Shown here: positions 1 through 11,519 of the stretch, piece after piece
Position numbering within the stretch: position 1 is the first letter of the stretch
How the letters are laid out: each line of letters starts with the position of its first letter
Assembly (NCBI RefSeq): GCF_019649055.1
Contig: NW_026570260.1
Coordinates: 992,001-1,056,000 of the forward strand
Reading direction: 5' to 3'
Length of the DNA: 64,000 nucleotides
Origin: Paramacrobiotus metropolitanus
Taxonomy: Eukaryota; Tardigrada; Eutardigrada; Parachela; Macrobiotidae
Program-made: the position numbers and the translations under genes
The notes under the pieces: model-generated
Seen by the model: only the letters and a program-made list of their open reading frames with translations
Told to the model about the DNA's origin: nothing
The model's database searches: none

Positions 1-127
1 CCAGAGACGGTCAGCGGTAGTACAATGAATAAGCACTTACACCGGTGCCTCACGCAGGGTTTCAGTGCATTCCTGCCTCCAAGATCCCGGCTGAACTCAG
101 ATATTGTCCAAGTGTCCCTTCATCGAA

Positions 128-1832
128 TCACACTCTCATTTGTACTGAATAAGTTGGAATGATATCCGTCAATCGGACACAGGGACGTTTGTCCATAGGC
201 GGCAAGCAATACGTTCCAGCGTTCCGTTGAAAAAATCTTTCGTCGTCCCATGCCATGCCCTCTGTGCTAACAGCCGGGCGTAGGAAAAAATCCATCCCTT
301 TGCGGCTCACAGTTTCGTCCCGGTCTTTCCGCGCTGACGCAAACTGCGGGAGTTCTTTTTCGCAGCGGACTACGGGAGACGAAATTATCCTACAATGTGG
401 AAACTACCGAAGATGTTCGGGGTGATATTCAACGATCATCTCGCGTTTTCAATGTCAAAAATAAGTTCAGCAGCCGCTTACGCAGATTACCTGGTTCTGG
501 AAGCATCGCCCGCAGGTTGCAGCACAGGATGAACGACGTCATTCTGTTTTTGACTGTGGTTTGTAAAAGACATGTGACCAGGTGGGCGCTGCTTTTCCGG
601 CATTAACGACTTTGTCTTTGTTACGGCGCTCGTAATCAGCGCCGTCACCTTCCCTTCAAACTCTCCATGTTGTTCTTTCCCTGGATTCTTTGTTTTGACC
701 TTCTCCGAGACAGATGTGTATGTGGACAGCATAGTAGAGCGGCTCTTCGTCATCATCATGTTTTGCAGATTGCGCGAGCCGGTATCCACCGAGCTCTGTG
801 TTTTCCGGGCAGCCAACGTCCGTTCTTTGGAACCGCTTTTTGGTTTCGGTGGTCGGTACTGGAATTACAACACCAACCAAGGAAATACCGCTTCTGTACA
901 TAAAAAACAGAGCAGTGCACTGGCAGACCTTCATACGACGTTTCAGAAGGTCGAGCTTGGGATCCGCGGCTGGATTATGACGAGAGATCTGTGAATGATG
1001 TCGTTCGCAGAATGGAACGTGCCGTTCGTAGGCTTCGGTGCGGAAGGAGCGCTCGCAGCCCGAACACCGTCGCAGACCTGAAACTCCTATTTGCTCAACA
1101 TGCGCTTTACAGTGGCAGACTCTGCGGGTTTTATTATGTACTTTGGTCTTGCATTTTGTAGCATACGCGATTTATGTGTAAACTGTCCTATGAATCGAAC
1201 TAACCAATGTGTACCAAATTCCGCCGCAGTTGATTATACCTTTCTGCTGCTCTAGAAACAGGTCCGCTCCCTATAACAGTGGCAGAACATCGGCAATTGA
1301 TGAGGAAACTGTCGAAGCTTGCACATCTTACCGCATTGCCAGTACGAACCATGTGACCTTTAGGTTTTGCAGGCACAAGTGGTGGACTGGCTACTTTAGG
1401 CGCTGGAGTTGGCTTATTGACCAGCGCCTCGTGAATGATGGTTTGTACAGCGCTCTCTTGTGCCACGTGGGACAAACGCTGGACGATAGCTTTGAAAGCT
1501 TCACGTCTCGGCTTTTGACTAAGCCGCTCACATATTGGCTTGTGCCGTTCCTGGAAGTATCACAACAATATTATTATTATTATAATAATATTATTATTAT
1601 TATTGATTACTGCTGTGCACGCGAATATATAGGTGCGTGCTAACAAATCTTCGTTATAACATGGTTAGTGGCAAATCCTTACGAGATTTTCTGCAGAAAA
1701 GCTGCGTCCACAGTTGCCACACGGAACTGGAACTTCTTTAGATTCTTCGCTGTTGATCTCGAACGGTTTCTTGGGAGAAACAACAGCGCGATCATCATAC
1801 CCGTGCGATCCACTGGATTGTAGAGGATGCAT
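128..1832 (-). CDS. C2HC zinc-finger protein, ZC2HC1-like
   Basis: Read on the minus strand, exon 1 (1832-1683) starts at an ATG and ends in a CGNCGRSF zinc-finger half. Exon 2 (1550-1332) continues with ERHKPICERL, so one C2HC finger (CxxC, then HxxxC) is split by an intron in phase 0. A second finger, CSGCERSF..ERHVPFC, lies in an exon ending at 929, and a basic exon (858-649) starting YRPPKPK follows in phase 0. Two C2HC fingers with a basic proline/lysine linker is the ZC2HC1 (FAM164) arrangement. Unresolved: the acceptor of exon 3 (near 1121) does not phase with exon 2, and the C-terminal part is uncertain. A candidate last exon runs from about 365 to the stop at 128. The family's molecular role is poorly known. 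Confidence 0.7.
1568..1605. repeat. ATT/AAT microsatellite
   Basis: A tract of ATT/AAT triplets with partial dyad symmetry, lying in the first intron of the C2HC zinc-finger gene. Confidence 0.8.
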
Positions 1833-2220
1833 TCTTTCTCAAAATCCGATAATCCTCTTAGTGTAGCGCAAAGATACTGGTTGCAATCCGTACGATGCTT
1901 TCCTTACTGGACTAAAAAGTACTTACTTTTGTAAAATTTAACTAGCCACCAAAGCGAAACTTCTGAGCATGACAGAAACAACAAGTCGACGTACTTTTAA
2001 CCGGAACCACAAGTTATACGATCAGAGAATCAGGCGATGAAAATGTCCGTGTTGCTGATTCAAAATTTAAGGACGATCAACATGTATGTCTGTCAAGTGT
2101 CGTTACCACTGCTAATCAATTTTTCTCATACTGATTGTTGTTATTGTTTATCTTTTAAAAGTCTGTCTTGTTTTACTAATTTCTCATTCTAACACACATG
2201 AGTTACAAGTTAATGCAGGC

Positions 2221-2293
2221 CAGTGCCGCTCTACAGTAACTGGCGAAGCCTATGCTACTGGCCAGTAGCCTATACTACTGCAGAGCGGCACTG
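2221..2293. repeat. Nested inverted repeat (hairpin)
   Basis: Arms CAGTGCCGCTCTACAGTA and TACTGCAGAGCGGCACTG pair over 18 bases with one mismatch. Inside is a second palindrome, GCTACTGGCCAGTAGC. It ends about 20 bases before a MITE and may be a separate small insertion. Confidence 0.75.
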
Positions 2294-2312
2294 TGCAGGC
2301 TTACTCAATGGC

Positions 2313-2602
2313 TAGTGATGGGTCGGCCCGGGCCGCGGGCCGATCCGGGCTGCGGCCCGACCTGTCCCCGGGCCGTCTTGCAGCACAGTAATATTTGATT
2401 TCCGGATGTCATTATGCAAGCGGCTACAGCGGGTATGTCAACGGAAAAATAGACGGATTTTCGCCTAGAAACGTTTAATGCTGTAAAAATTAAGAAAAAC
2501 TCATCGAAAACTACTAAATTTCAGTAAACCCCAATGAAATTTTTTGTTTTTCTACGTATTTAACGTTCACAACGGGCCATGGCCCGGGCCGGCCCAACAC
2601 TG
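2313..2602. mobile_element. Non-autonomous hAT-like MITE with 8-bp target duplication
   Basis: The ends are imperfect inverted repeats, left TAGTGATGGGTCGGCCCGGG and right (reverse complement) CAGTGTTGGGCCGGCCCGGG. They are flanked by an identical 8-base direct repeat TCAATGGC at 2305-2312 and 2603-2610. An 8-base target duplication and CAGTG-type termini are typical of hAT transposons. The 290-base length leaves no room for a transposase, so the element must be mobilised in trans. Confidence 0.8.
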
Positions 2603-3250
2603 TCAATGGCCACGTACAGCTAGCACGATGCGGCCGTTATCGTTATAATGGTAGTAGTACTTATCTAGTTTGCCATAATTATATCATGCAGCTACTTAAT
2701 TTTTTGTGCTTTAATTTCTAACTACACGTATCATTATGTAATGTTAACGGGGCCACTTGCTTTTATCACTCTAGGGGATACTTCATGCCTATAGATATTA
2801 GATTTATCAGTGCTTATTTTATGTATGAATTTAGAACTTATTAAAGTGAGCCACTGTGACAGTGATTGCAACTGCAAGCTTACTTAAAAGTTTAACACTT
2901 TTGTAATCATCATTGTTATTATAATAATACTAGACACTGGTACTAGTTACTAGTAACTATTATTCGTATATTCTTATATAGAGTTCCGAAGACATCACAA
3001 AACTGTTTGTATCTTTGTGCTACTACTATTCTTATAAAAACAAGGGTTTTGAAGATTTGACTGACTGGTAAAAAATTGTGGGTTCTCGTATTCCATAGTA
3101 AACAAATATCAGCACCCTAGAAAGAACACCTAAGGAAGGTAATGATGTTACGGTGGACTACAAACTATGCTTACACTTAGTCACTTACACCCACAGTACA
3201 TATGCGTATGGGTGGATATGCAAACATAATTAATTTTTCTAGTCTAGTGT

Positions 3251-4650
3251 ATGCCACACAATCTGCTTCACTCCGCTGACAGCACCCCTAAGCACCTTCC
3301 GCAAGATAGTTGGCGCGTCTTTAAAGCTAGCGAAGAATATATCCAATTGAGACGCATCTCAGAACTGCTTTCACAAGGTAATCAGGCGCAGTTTATAATT
3401 TATTATTTTAATTTATTACGCAATTTTGATGATTCCGTCATTCCTCTATCAGCATATGTTACTTTTCTTGCTTTACACTTTACAGGAAGAATGACTGTCA
3501 CTCCTTTTAATTAGTTTGTTTAATGACTAGATGCTCAATTGTTTATATACAGATACTTACCTATTGCTCTAGTCGTTAGCGCTTTGATTCAAAATGTTAT
3601 GTTGGCTAGAACCAGAGTCTGGACCTGGTTCTAGGCCCACAGTTTTGTTATGTGTTTGTAGAGCGTTACTCTGAGACATTTGCTTTTGTGAATCGTCTGA
3701 CCCAGTCCGGCAGCATACCTGCTCAGTACTGCCAAAGTGTGATGCTGCAGCAAGGCATCGGGACCATGAAAGACGAGCGCAACGCTCTACAATTGCTAGA
3801 GGACATTCTCCGCCGCATCCCCAAAACTGTCGATCCCTGCGAGCACAATGCAGCACTGTATTACGGCCAGCTTGCTGGCTACCACTTGGGAATGGCTTTG
3901 TGGATAGGCGGCGTTAAAGGTCAGGATGCGAGCAAGGCGGCTAAATGGTGGATCAAGGGAGCGGAGTGCTGTTATAATATGACGGATTTTCTCCACTATG
4001 ATGAGGCTGGTATTTCGGATTTGTAACAGACATCGAAACGTTGTTGAAAGATGTTTTATCTCAGTAGGTCATTCGTGTCCGTTGATGAATGCTGCGGGTA
4101 TTCGCTGCCAGATGATGTTAGGTCGATATTACGCCCGCACCAGCCAATGGGAAAGCAGTCTGCAGTGGTATGAAGAGGCGGCAAATAAGGTCAACATGAA
4201 TGTTCAAAAAAGCCTACTTCTTTTATGCAAGCGTACTAAGCTAAGTGCAGTCCTTACGCTGCTTACATAAAGCAGCGTCATTTATAGGGTTCTCCCGAAG
4301 GAGCATTCGAAGCTGGATTTCTGCACTGGTGCGGACTGGGCACTACAGTAAACCTTCCACTCGCTGTTGATTATCTGACATTTGCTGCAAAACATGGCAA
4401 CATCTGTGCGATGGGCTCGTTGGCCGGGCTCTGTTTGGAGGAAGACAACGAAGAAGCAGCAGCTTTGTGGGCTAAAAAGGTCATCGCCTACACGGGTACT
4501 ACAGAGGCCACCGTGGAAACCGCACTGGAAGCGCTGATTTCGTTGCCCAGATATGAACTGGGTGGCGAACGCTTACGCAGCAGCATAGCACTTGCCTTTT
4601 ACGTCAACAAGCAACTCGGAAAACAGCGAGCACGAAATGCACTCGAATGA
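3251..4650 (+). CDS. LRP2BP: LRP2-binding protein-like, Sel1/TPR repeat protein
   Basis: Four exons splice in phase: 3251-3377, 3662-4009, 4065-4189 and 4288-4650, giving 320 residues against about 347 in human LRP2BP. Motifs in order: an N-terminal helical part, a Sel1-like repeat around YHLGMALWIGGVKGQD..KAAKWW, then MLGRYYARTSQWESSLQWYEEAA and GAFEAGFLHWCGLGTTVNLPLA, and the end ALWAKKVIAY. The order and spacing match LRP2BP, a repeat protein reported to bind the cytoplasmic tail of megalin. Role here is inferred from family likeness. A possible AATAAA polyadenylation signal lies at about 4737. Confidence 0.85.
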
Positions 4651-4736
4651 AACTGTGTAGATATGTGCTGTCATGGTTTCGGTTAACTATCTGTAGACCG
4701 TTTTAACTCAGTATTATCGAAATAACTTGGTTGCAT

Positions 4737-4742
4737 AATAAA
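4737..4742 (+). terminator. Polyadenylation signal AATAAA
   Basis: AATAAA about 90 bases after the stop codon of the LRP2BP-like gene. The facing BTB-BACK gene ends at 4755, so the two genes converge with only about 100 bases between stop codons. Confidence 0.5.
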
Positions 4743-4754
4743 GTATGGCATAAA

Positions 4755-6321
4755 CTACCGTATTTTACCAACGTAGACGGCGACTAAGTAAGACATGGTG
4801 CTGAAGAGATCGCTCTCCGGGGGTATAGGAAGCAGCCGCAATTGCTGCTGCAGCGCATCCTCTTTCCCGCATCCGCCGTCCTTCTTATCTTCCTTTTTTT
4901 TCCCGCTGCCGCAATGGTCCTTTTCCTTTCCTGGTGGACACTTAAACTTCTTGGAGTCCTCGGCGGGTCTCTGGCAATTAGTTTGACATGCCATGGCCAC
5001 TTTGGGCCCGCACTTGCCGCTGTTGGTAGAGGTCGCCCGATCTCCGCATTTGCCGGTGGGTACCTTGGGGATCTCCACGGGGTGGTTGCCCGCGTAGGCG
5101 CCGCGAGGAGGTTTAATGTTGAATTCGCGCCAGCTCTTGCCTTTCTGAATCATGACTTTGTAAAAGTTGGCATCGGCGATCAGCTCGTGGGCTTCCGGCC
5201 TGTTCATCAGACATGGATCTTCGCGTTCGCAGCAAACCATTTCCTCGGCCGTCATGTACACCCAACGCACACAGCTCAGTACGGTTCGCACATGATCGGT
5301 ACGTTCCTCAAGACGGTAGTTAATCCACAACCGAGCGGCTTCGAACACTTCCAGTTCTGTCTACAACGGCACAGATGTTACAGCGATTGGTAAATGCGTT
5401 TAACGATAGTATAATGCGGTCGAACATTTTATCGTACCAAGATCGGAATGTCATCATGACACAAGAGATTCACGACCCATCGCACGTCCCAGTTAAGGAA
5501 GTGACAGCCGTTAGCGTGCTCCGAAAAGCAGCTGACAAATACTTTCCACGTGTACGCTTCCAAACATTCCATTCCTTTACACACGGCGTAGTCGATAATG
5601 TTCGTCTGATTTGGCGGCGCAAAAAGTTTATCGTGATACTCTTGAATGACAGCCGGCACATCGACCAAGTCCATCGCATGGGCGGCCGCCATAATGCCGA
5701 GGATGTTATGGATGTTGGCCTTCAGTTCGCCATAGTACAGGAAATGGAGCACTGCGGCAACGTCAGCACCATCAATCTCCTGCAAAGTACACAGGCTCTT
5801 AGACTATTAATGGGCGTGTCGAATGTACTTACACACAGGTTTAGAGATGGCGCGTCACGGAGGGGTTCTCCTTCTTTGACGGGAATATCGTAGTTGGTAA
5901 AGGCTAACAGGTACTCCTTGTGGATCTTGTACACATGGTCTTTGGAGGTCACGGTAACGTCGGTAAACATTTGTTCCTTGAGGTCACCGCTTAAGTAAAT
6001 GGCGATCTTCTTAGCGTCTTGCTGCTGCTCTTCGTCGTTCATATCTTCTTCAATGGCCATAAGTTCTAACCATCGGGAAAAAAAGAGTAGGCTTTCAATG
6101 TTGATCCCCATTATTATGTCAATACTTTAGGGGACCATACCTTCGGCGTCCATTTGACTAGGAGCTCCACAGTTCTTCCCTTTGATTGCTCCACATCCGC
6201 CCTTCTTGATCACCGCCGGATCTCCGTGGGTCTTAATAAAGCTTACCATCTTCGGCGGCCTGCATGCCACATTCTGAGGCTTATTCATATCCTCTGCGAA
6301 AACACTAGGTCCCAGTTTCAT
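4755..6321 (-). CDS. BTB-BACK domain protein with Cys/Lys-rich tail
   Basis: Minus-strand exons join in phase: up to 6141, 6065-5833, 5779-5438 and 5360-4755. The BTB fold shows as MFTDVTVTSKDHVYKIHKEYLLA, interrupted by a 53-base intron, then VLHFLYYGELKANIHNIL. The BACK domain follows (AVCKGMECLEAYTWKVF, then TELEVFEAARLWINYRLEER). Kelch repeats are absent. Instead the protein ends in about 100 residues rich in Cys, Lys and Gly. BTB-BACK proteins are typically adaptors for cullin-3 ubiquitin ligases. The first exon is also Cys/Pro-rich. Its true start is unsure: the ATG at 6321 is the last in-frame Met-rich option, and the frame stays open upstream into the 3' end of the next gene. Confidence 0.8.
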
Positions 6322-6463
6322 CGGCTCTTCGTTTCCGTGTGTACGATGACTGGTATTCCAAGAAACAACGTCGCACGGATCACAGGGCGGCCTGGATGAA
6401 TTACAGCAAAAACAACGCTCAGTCAGTTGATCAATGGTTATTGCGCTTGTTTGAGGAGGTTGC

Positions 6464-9400
6464 TTAGGAACGATTATCAAACGCCTTGATCGAGAAGGAT
6501 TTAACGCTCTGACCCATTCCAGCCAAACCGGAAACAAAATGCCGAATGTCCTCTTCCGGTTCATGACGCTCCAGCAATTTTTCATTTTGCAGTTTATCAA
6601 GGACATGACGTAAAAGCTCATTGGTGTTCGGCACCACGCAAGGTTTTGCCGCCCAGCGTATAGAGAAGAAATCGTCTGGTAAACCGAATGCTGTTTTCAG
6701 AGTATTCGCTAATTCAACCACCAGCTTCACCAATGTGCAACGTTTATGTTTTAACCGTTCCAAGCGCGATCGGAATCCTTCTAAATTCCGCTGCTCAATT
6801 TGAAAGTCGTTTTGATTTTCTTGATGCTTTTTTTTCTCGTCAGTTATCTGGGCGCGCAGTTCTTGGTGATGGCGCCCCGCCGCCCTGTACAGCCGGCTGA
6901 CGGCTGCGCCATTAACCGGCCGCAAGAAACGAAGCCGCTTTTTCTTATCCAAAATTTTCCATAAGGTTGGCTGGCGTTGGCAAATCACGTGACGCTTCTC
7001 CCAGCGAACGTTATCCCACTGCATTCGCTTGGCTTTTAAAAGCGGCAACAAGACCTTTTCGCGTCTCCGCTGCAGCCGATTACACCACATTCGCAGTTTG
7101 TTCTGTTCCTGTGCCAGTAAACCTCTTTCTTCCAGCACCCGCTTACATGCATCGGGAAGGAGCTTACGCATACGTCGGCGTTCCAAAAGCGCCAAGTTCA
7201 AGAAATCTTTATGCATTTGCCGTTGCAAAAGGTCACTGATGTACGCAGAGTTCTGCTCTTCCGCAGCCTCACGAAATGCGTATAGAAATTCATAGTACAA
7301 CGGCCGCGTTTGCAGATGCGCGATCTGCACCTCCCAATTGGGTTCTTGCTGCAGAAACTGCAATATTTCCATGTAGTCGATCTCAATGTTGGAAATTTCT
7401 TTGTGCAGCAAATGGTCCAGTTGTGTGGTTTCGGCAATGATGGAGCGGCAGCGCTCCTCGTAGAACTTTGATTCGGCATGGATGGCCGACTGGATTTCGT
7501 CCATCTGGTCCTTGAGGTGGAACCATTCGTCGTTGTGGGAGCGCCAGTCGGAGAAGACAGCGAAGTATTCGCTGTGTTTTTTAGTATAGGAGTCAGTATA
7601 CTGCTCATGAAGGTACTCGTTCCGGCGGGTTAAATACTCGATTAACTGGGTAGCTCGGTCGTTTTGAACTTCCAGTTCGCGAATCCGCTGCCGCATTCCT
7701 CTTAAATCTGTACCATGATTACGTTCTTTATAATATTTTGATAACTTTATAAAACTTATTTTGTTGAAAGTACTTGCTTGGCTTTGGCCGGCAAAAATTT
7801 TTTTCATCCAATATTTCTTGAGCGATCTTGATCCTCCTTCGTTTTTCGATATCGGGAATCCACTTTCGCAACTTTCTTTTCCGGCGTTGCCGCTTCTGTC
7901 GGCGGTGCCATTTTCGGTATTTTTCGGGGTCTTTGGGTGGTCCGCCTTTGCCGGTTGTTTTGCCTTTATCTTTCCCTTTGGATTTAGCCGCCGTCGGCTT
8001 GCCTTTGACCTTCCCTTTATCTTCCTTCTTTTCCTTAACTTTCGGCTTTTCTTTAATCGGTTTGTGGGGATCACGCTGCTTGGTGTAACGCTCCCGTTTA
8101 TGTCCTGGCCGTTTAGGGTGGACATGTTGATGAGGCAAAATGCGCGACAAGAGTTTCATTGGTCGAGGACCATGGCGTTGTCGACTGGGAATGATCTTGC
8201 TTCCGGGTAAGACGATCTTCGAGGCGGGGATAAACCCAATTAAGTAGCGACAGTACGGGGTAACTGCCTTTGTGGCTCCCATTAACTGACGCTTCTCTAT
8301 GGTTTTGGCAACTGTGTGATCTTGGAGTTGCCGACGCATAAAGTGGTCATAGAATGTTTTTGGTCGGTTGATAAATGTATTTTTCTTTATTTCTGCATTT
8401 TGGAGAACTTTCTTTAGCATTTTTTTCTGAAGTTGTCGGTTCCGTTCAGCTGGATCATTCTGGAGAAATTCCCGGACCTTTTCTTGAAGCTGTTTGCGGA
8501 GTATTTCGTGCACTTCAGCTTCGCGTTCAGCCTGCTCTGCAAAAATACAGTCCCAGAATAGTCGCAAAATTTCGAAAAACCAAAAAAAGACCGAGCCCGT
8601 GCAGTTTTAGGAAACAACGAACCAGAAGTAAGCGCTCCAGGTTTATTTTGCGTCGGGTACGCCAGAATGACTGGCTGATGGCTTTTCGCTGCGCTCTTGT
8701 CGATACTCTTTCGGTTTTGCTCTGCATCGTACTTCTCTTTCGCCATGATGATGAGTTTTGCCATGGCTTTGACCAAACGGTTGCGGTTCAGTCGGTCATA
8801 ATTCTCAATTTCCCACTGTTTCTGGTACAGTTTGGTCAAGCGCCGCTTGGCTTCCAGTGATCCTAATGGTTTTTCGACATTGCAGTACGGAGACGGCTCA
8901 AAAACTGCCGGCAGCCGTTCGGACGCTAAATTGTGCTGTTCGAAGCCAGATATGGCTTGCTGATAAGGCGATATGTGGAAGCTCTGGGACTCAGAAAAGG
9001 GCGTGTGCCGGGGTGGGAACCCCGGTAGTACATGTGCTCGTATTCCTAAACAGACAGCGAACAACATAAAAGAAAGCATTCTGCGTTATTCTAACAGCAA
9101 ATTAGTTATGTTTCTCTTCAAATAAATTTCTCATTCGAACGCGTTTTGTTGGAGTTGTTCCCCGCTTACCAGAATATTAACAGTGGTCGCAGACGTGACA
9201 CTTAAGAATGAGGTTACACATGCGGTTAGGCCTGCGCGAATAGATTATTTGGCATACCTGTCTGATAAACTCCGACCGAAAGTTGGTCTTGTTCCATTTC
9301 CGGTATCTCCCTTCCCGCCATTTTCTGTACTTTTTCCGCGATTTTGGCGGAAATGTCTGGTTAGCAGTCGGCGGTTTGCCTTTAGATGTGGTCGCTTTCG

Positions 9401-9752
9401 GCGCTTCCTTTCCTTTGCCGTCCTTTCCCGCTTTTTCGCCGGCCTTTTTTTCGGCTTGCTTCTGCTTCTGCACGAAATCAGCGCGCCGCTGAAGCTTTCG
9501 CTGGCGTGCCTGGCGTTTGAAACCACGTTTCTCGTGCAGGTACCAGCGCTTGCTCTGCAAACGGCGGATGATCTTGCGCAGCCGCAGCTGGATATCGGGC
9601 GTCAGCTCGATGGGTTCGCGTTTGTGCGGAGCTTCCTTGCGAATAATGCGCCGCGTGCGTAAGACAGTGGCTTGCTGGAACAGTTCATCGGGAAAGTACT
9701 GTTCAGCAAAGGCCAAACGACCCCATTGCGTTTTCAAAGGTATCTTCTCCAT
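6464..9752 (-). CDS. Large basic coiled-coil protein, 951 residues
   Basis: Four minus-strand exons join in phase: 9752-9258, 8983-8623, 8536-7774 and 7700-6464. The N-terminal third and the middle contain Lys/Gly-rich low-complexity tracts, each followed by a KYRKW motif (KKYRKWREGRYRKW and EKYRKWHRRQKRQ), which suggests an internal duplication. The last exon encodes about 400 residues of heptad-rich coiled coil (MRQRIRELEVQNDRATQLIEYL onward) ending in a helical C-terminus. It resembles ciliary and flagellar coiled-coil proteins such as the DUF4515/CCDC group, but I cannot name an orthologue. The acceptor AAG at 7703-7701 is chosen because it is the one that keeps phase. Confidence 0.7.
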
Positions 9753-11519
9753 GTAAAGTGCCTACTTATGGCGCAATAGCTTGGATAAGTGATAGGACAC
9801 GAGAACCACGACTGCAGATTCCACTATACCGGTGGCGTTGGATTGATGGTTATGCTAAAATGAACGTGGGTTAAGCTACTTCCGAATCATACCTCGTTCG
9901 CAAGGAAACTGGTATTTGCCAGCACAAAACTTTTATCCCTGCTGCTCCTGTATATCTTTTCATAAAACCAGTTGGAAATTAGGAAGAATTAACTTCCAGT
10001 ACAGGGAATAATTACACTAAAACCCAATAATCTAGAAACAACAACCTTTCGCAAGATTATATTTAACATTATGATTGTATTTGTTGCAGCGAGCTCTAAA
10101 ACATGGAAATGGTGGGCTCCTAATGAAGTGTATCTGCAGTCTTTTGCATAAAGTAAGTTGTTTTTGATGCTTTCTTAAAGACAGTTACTTAATCATCGTT
10201 CACTTTAACAGTTTAATACCCAAGCCGAAGCGATGTTGCTAATCGGTTTACCAAGTTGTGAAGCGTGTTTTAACTTCTGACCACCTCCATGAATGCATGA
10301 CTGCAGAATCTACATATTCGGTATTTACAAAAATCTGGCCATGGTTTCTCTAATTAACTTTTATCTCACTGTAAGGTTCAAAACGGGATGATGTAAACGC
10401 CTTACACTAAGCTTGCGCTCCGATGTTTTCTCGACGTGTATATTCGCAGTCGTAGCAGCATCGATCCTCTGACATCGCGTTCAAACTAACACAACTCTGG
10501 CAAATCCATATCGTTTTATAACTTTCCATATCGTTTTAATCACTTACTGTACGACACACTGCAAGCGTGATTAACAACGAACGCACTAAGGTAGAGATGC
10601 TGCTTGCAGTTTCCGTCAACGGTTGTTTGTTGCTGCTGCTAGCATTTCCTATTCAGCGCGCTGTTTAATTTTTTTTTGTTCTTTTTGTTGTTGCATAAGT
10701 GTACAGTTTAATTTTTGTTGTTGTTGTTGTTGTTGCATTAGTACATAATTATGATAAGTAACATGGTTTAATTTTTGATAATCGTTTTGAGTGAGTTCTA
10801 ATATATTGTTGTTGTTGTTGTGATAAACATACAGCGTAGTCCTGAACAAGATCAAACATTAATCTTCAACAAATATCATTGCTAGCTCCTCCATTGTTCG
10901 AGTACGGAAGCGGCGTTACCTCGCTGAATCTCAGCGACAGCCGTTGACGAAATCTGTTTGAAAACTCCAAAACTTTAGAAAGCAGCCGCTTTACCAATAT
11001 GTTGTTTGTTGTTGTTGTTGAAACCCAGCGTAGTCCTTAAAGACCATTGTTCCAACAAATATATAAATAGAATCGTCAAGGATGCTTATAAATGGAACAG
11101 TAAAAAAAATATAAAAAGTGAACCACAAGAACCACCACAAGATTAAACCACAAGAGCACAAAGATGGATTACCATGTATCTGAGAAGGTCGGGAGGCATT
11201 AAGTCTTGATTGATCCATTCGGAGTTGGGTCAGAAGTGCCTGAATTTTTCGTGTGACTGGTACTGGCTTTCTCCATATTCTAATATGTACATAAGTAATG
11301 TTTGCTTGCCTGGCAACAAGCTGGTTAACACCCGAATGGCTAACTGTACACAATAGCTAATACAGCTGAATACAGCTTGATAATTATTATTTTTACAAAA
11401 TTTATCAGTCTTCTACTTTTTGATCAAATAATACTAATAATAAAGACAAAAGCTCAGGTGCAGCTTGAAGGTAAAGATGATCGGAACGGACTGTTCCGCA
11501 AAAGACCTTCAACAGGAGC
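9753..11519. other. Intergenic region with TTG tracts
   Basis: Divergent spacer between the coiled-coil gene (-) and the receptor cyclase (+). It contains TTG microsatellites (about 10705-10736, 10806-10820 and 11000-11019). Two of them are followed by a related sequence with AGCGTAGTCCT. Apparent open frames here are poly-Gln readings of the repeat. No gene is supported. Confidence 0.6.
10672..10822. repeat. TTG (CAA) microsatellite cluster
   Basis: Runs of TTG triplets separated by AT-rich sequence. Read on the minus strand they give a spurious poly-Gln frame. Confidence 0.8.

Larger units (their letters stand above)
1833..3250. other. Intergenic region with hairpin and MITE
   Basis: Divergent spacer between the C2HC zinc-finger gene (-) and the LRP2BP-like gene (+). 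It holds a nested hairpin (2221-2293) and a hAT-like MITE (2313-2602). The remaining AT-rich sequence shows no open frame or conserved motif that I can support. Confidence 0.6.

Noticed and set aside
10649-10855. Poly-Gln protein on the minus strand
   Set aside because: It is a translation of TTG microsatellites with no other coding support.
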